Shown here in pieces: positions 5,590 to 5,765 of a stretch of 5,765 nt of DNA (its first letter is position 1; every line of letters begins with the position of its first letter). This stretch comes from an uncultured Mailhella sp. (GTDB taxonomy: Bacteria; Desulfobacterota; Desulfovibrionia; Desulfovibrionales; Desulfovibrionaceae): contig NZ_CAJJIC010000141.1 in assembly GCF_905187505.1 (NCBI RefSeq), forward strand, positions 1 to 5,765, given 5' to 3'. The notes below the pieces were generated by a model. That model was not told where the DNA came from and did not search any database. It worked only from the letters and a program-made list of their open reading frames with translations. A program made the translations under genes and the position numbers.

Positions 5590-5765
5590 TTATTCAGCGG
5601 CTTCGGCCGTTTCGGCGGCCTTCTGCATGGCAGCTTCGGGATCGGCCACTTCCTTGGTCTGAGCGGCGCCTTCGAGGCAGGCTTCGGCCATGGCGTTCAC
5701 AAAGAGCTTGATGGCGCGGATGGCGTCGTCGTTGCCGGGGATGATGTAGTCGATGACGTCGGGAT
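5590..5765 (-). CDS. rpsB: 30S ribosomal protein S2, C-terminal end (partial)
   Basis: S2 is a late-assembling protein of the small ribosomal subunit, needed for S1 binding. Only the last 57 or so codons are inside the window; the gene continues past the right edge. The readable part has VIDYIIPGNDDAIRAIKLF, the highly conserved S2 segment near the C-terminus. It then runs into an Ala/Glu-rich tail ending in KAAETAEAAE before a TAA stop at 5590-5592. Low-complexity acidic tails are common in S2. The adjacent tsf gene on the same strand supports the call. Confidence 0.95.
   Translation of the reverse strand, partial: PDVIDYIIPGNDDAIRAIKLFVNAMAEACLEGAAQTKEVADPEAAMQKAAETAEAAE

Noticed and set aside
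1..5765. CRISPR array, tRNA or rRNA genes, insertion sequence, phage or defence genes
   Set aside because: I saw no regularly spaced repeats, no tRNA-like cloverleaf, no transposase or integrase motifs and no accessory genes; apart from the left edge the window is continuous housekeeping sequence.

Overview
This 5.8-kb, GC-rich window is a compact housekeeping cluster with every recognisable gene on the minus strand. Read in the direction of transcription (right to left) the order is rpsB (3' end only), tsf, a family-2 glycosyltransferase of LPS-core type, pyrH, frr, uppS, cdsA and the 5' part of dxr. The gene order, the high GC content and an LPS-core-type glycosyltransferase between tsf and pyrH suggest a Gram-negative bacterium. 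The best guess is the Desulfovibrionaceae (Desulfovibrio/Bilophila/Mailhella-like), inferred from remembered gene order and not from a database search.

Region by region: 5590-5765 encodes the C-terminus of ribosomal protein S2 and 4731-5561 encodes EF-Ts, 28 nt apart. The 4608-4730 gap after tsf holds a plain 9-bp hairpin, a strong intrinsic terminator and a weak promoter-like sequence. The next five genes (4607 down to 827) are tightly packed: glycosyltransferase to pyrH 2 nt, pyrH to frr 1 nt, and uppS/cdsA overlapping by 8 nt. The one looser junction is frr to uppS, which contains a long 12+5-bp hairpin without a T-run. After cdsA comes a second intrinsic terminator (754-782, T-rich tail at 748-752), then dxr starting at 682.

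Functionally the genes link translation (S2, EF-Ts, ribosome recycling factor), pyrimidine nucleotide supply (UMP kinase) and envelope building: undecaprenyl diphosphate for cell-wall and O-antigen carriers, CDP-diacylglycerol for phospholipids, a sugar transferase for LPS, and DXP reductoisomerase feeding isoprenoid precursors to UppS. This is a common growth-linked gene neighbourhood and I see no new biological system in it.

The main anomaly is at the left edge. The dxr frame is normal through the GGPFR motif, then loses all family resemblance at about position 55-58 and stops at 32. A different frame stays open to the window edge with an unrecognised sequence. This is either a chimeric contig end or a real disruption of dxr. 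The other points of interest are the hairpins and terminators that appear to divide the cluster into separately controlled transcription units.
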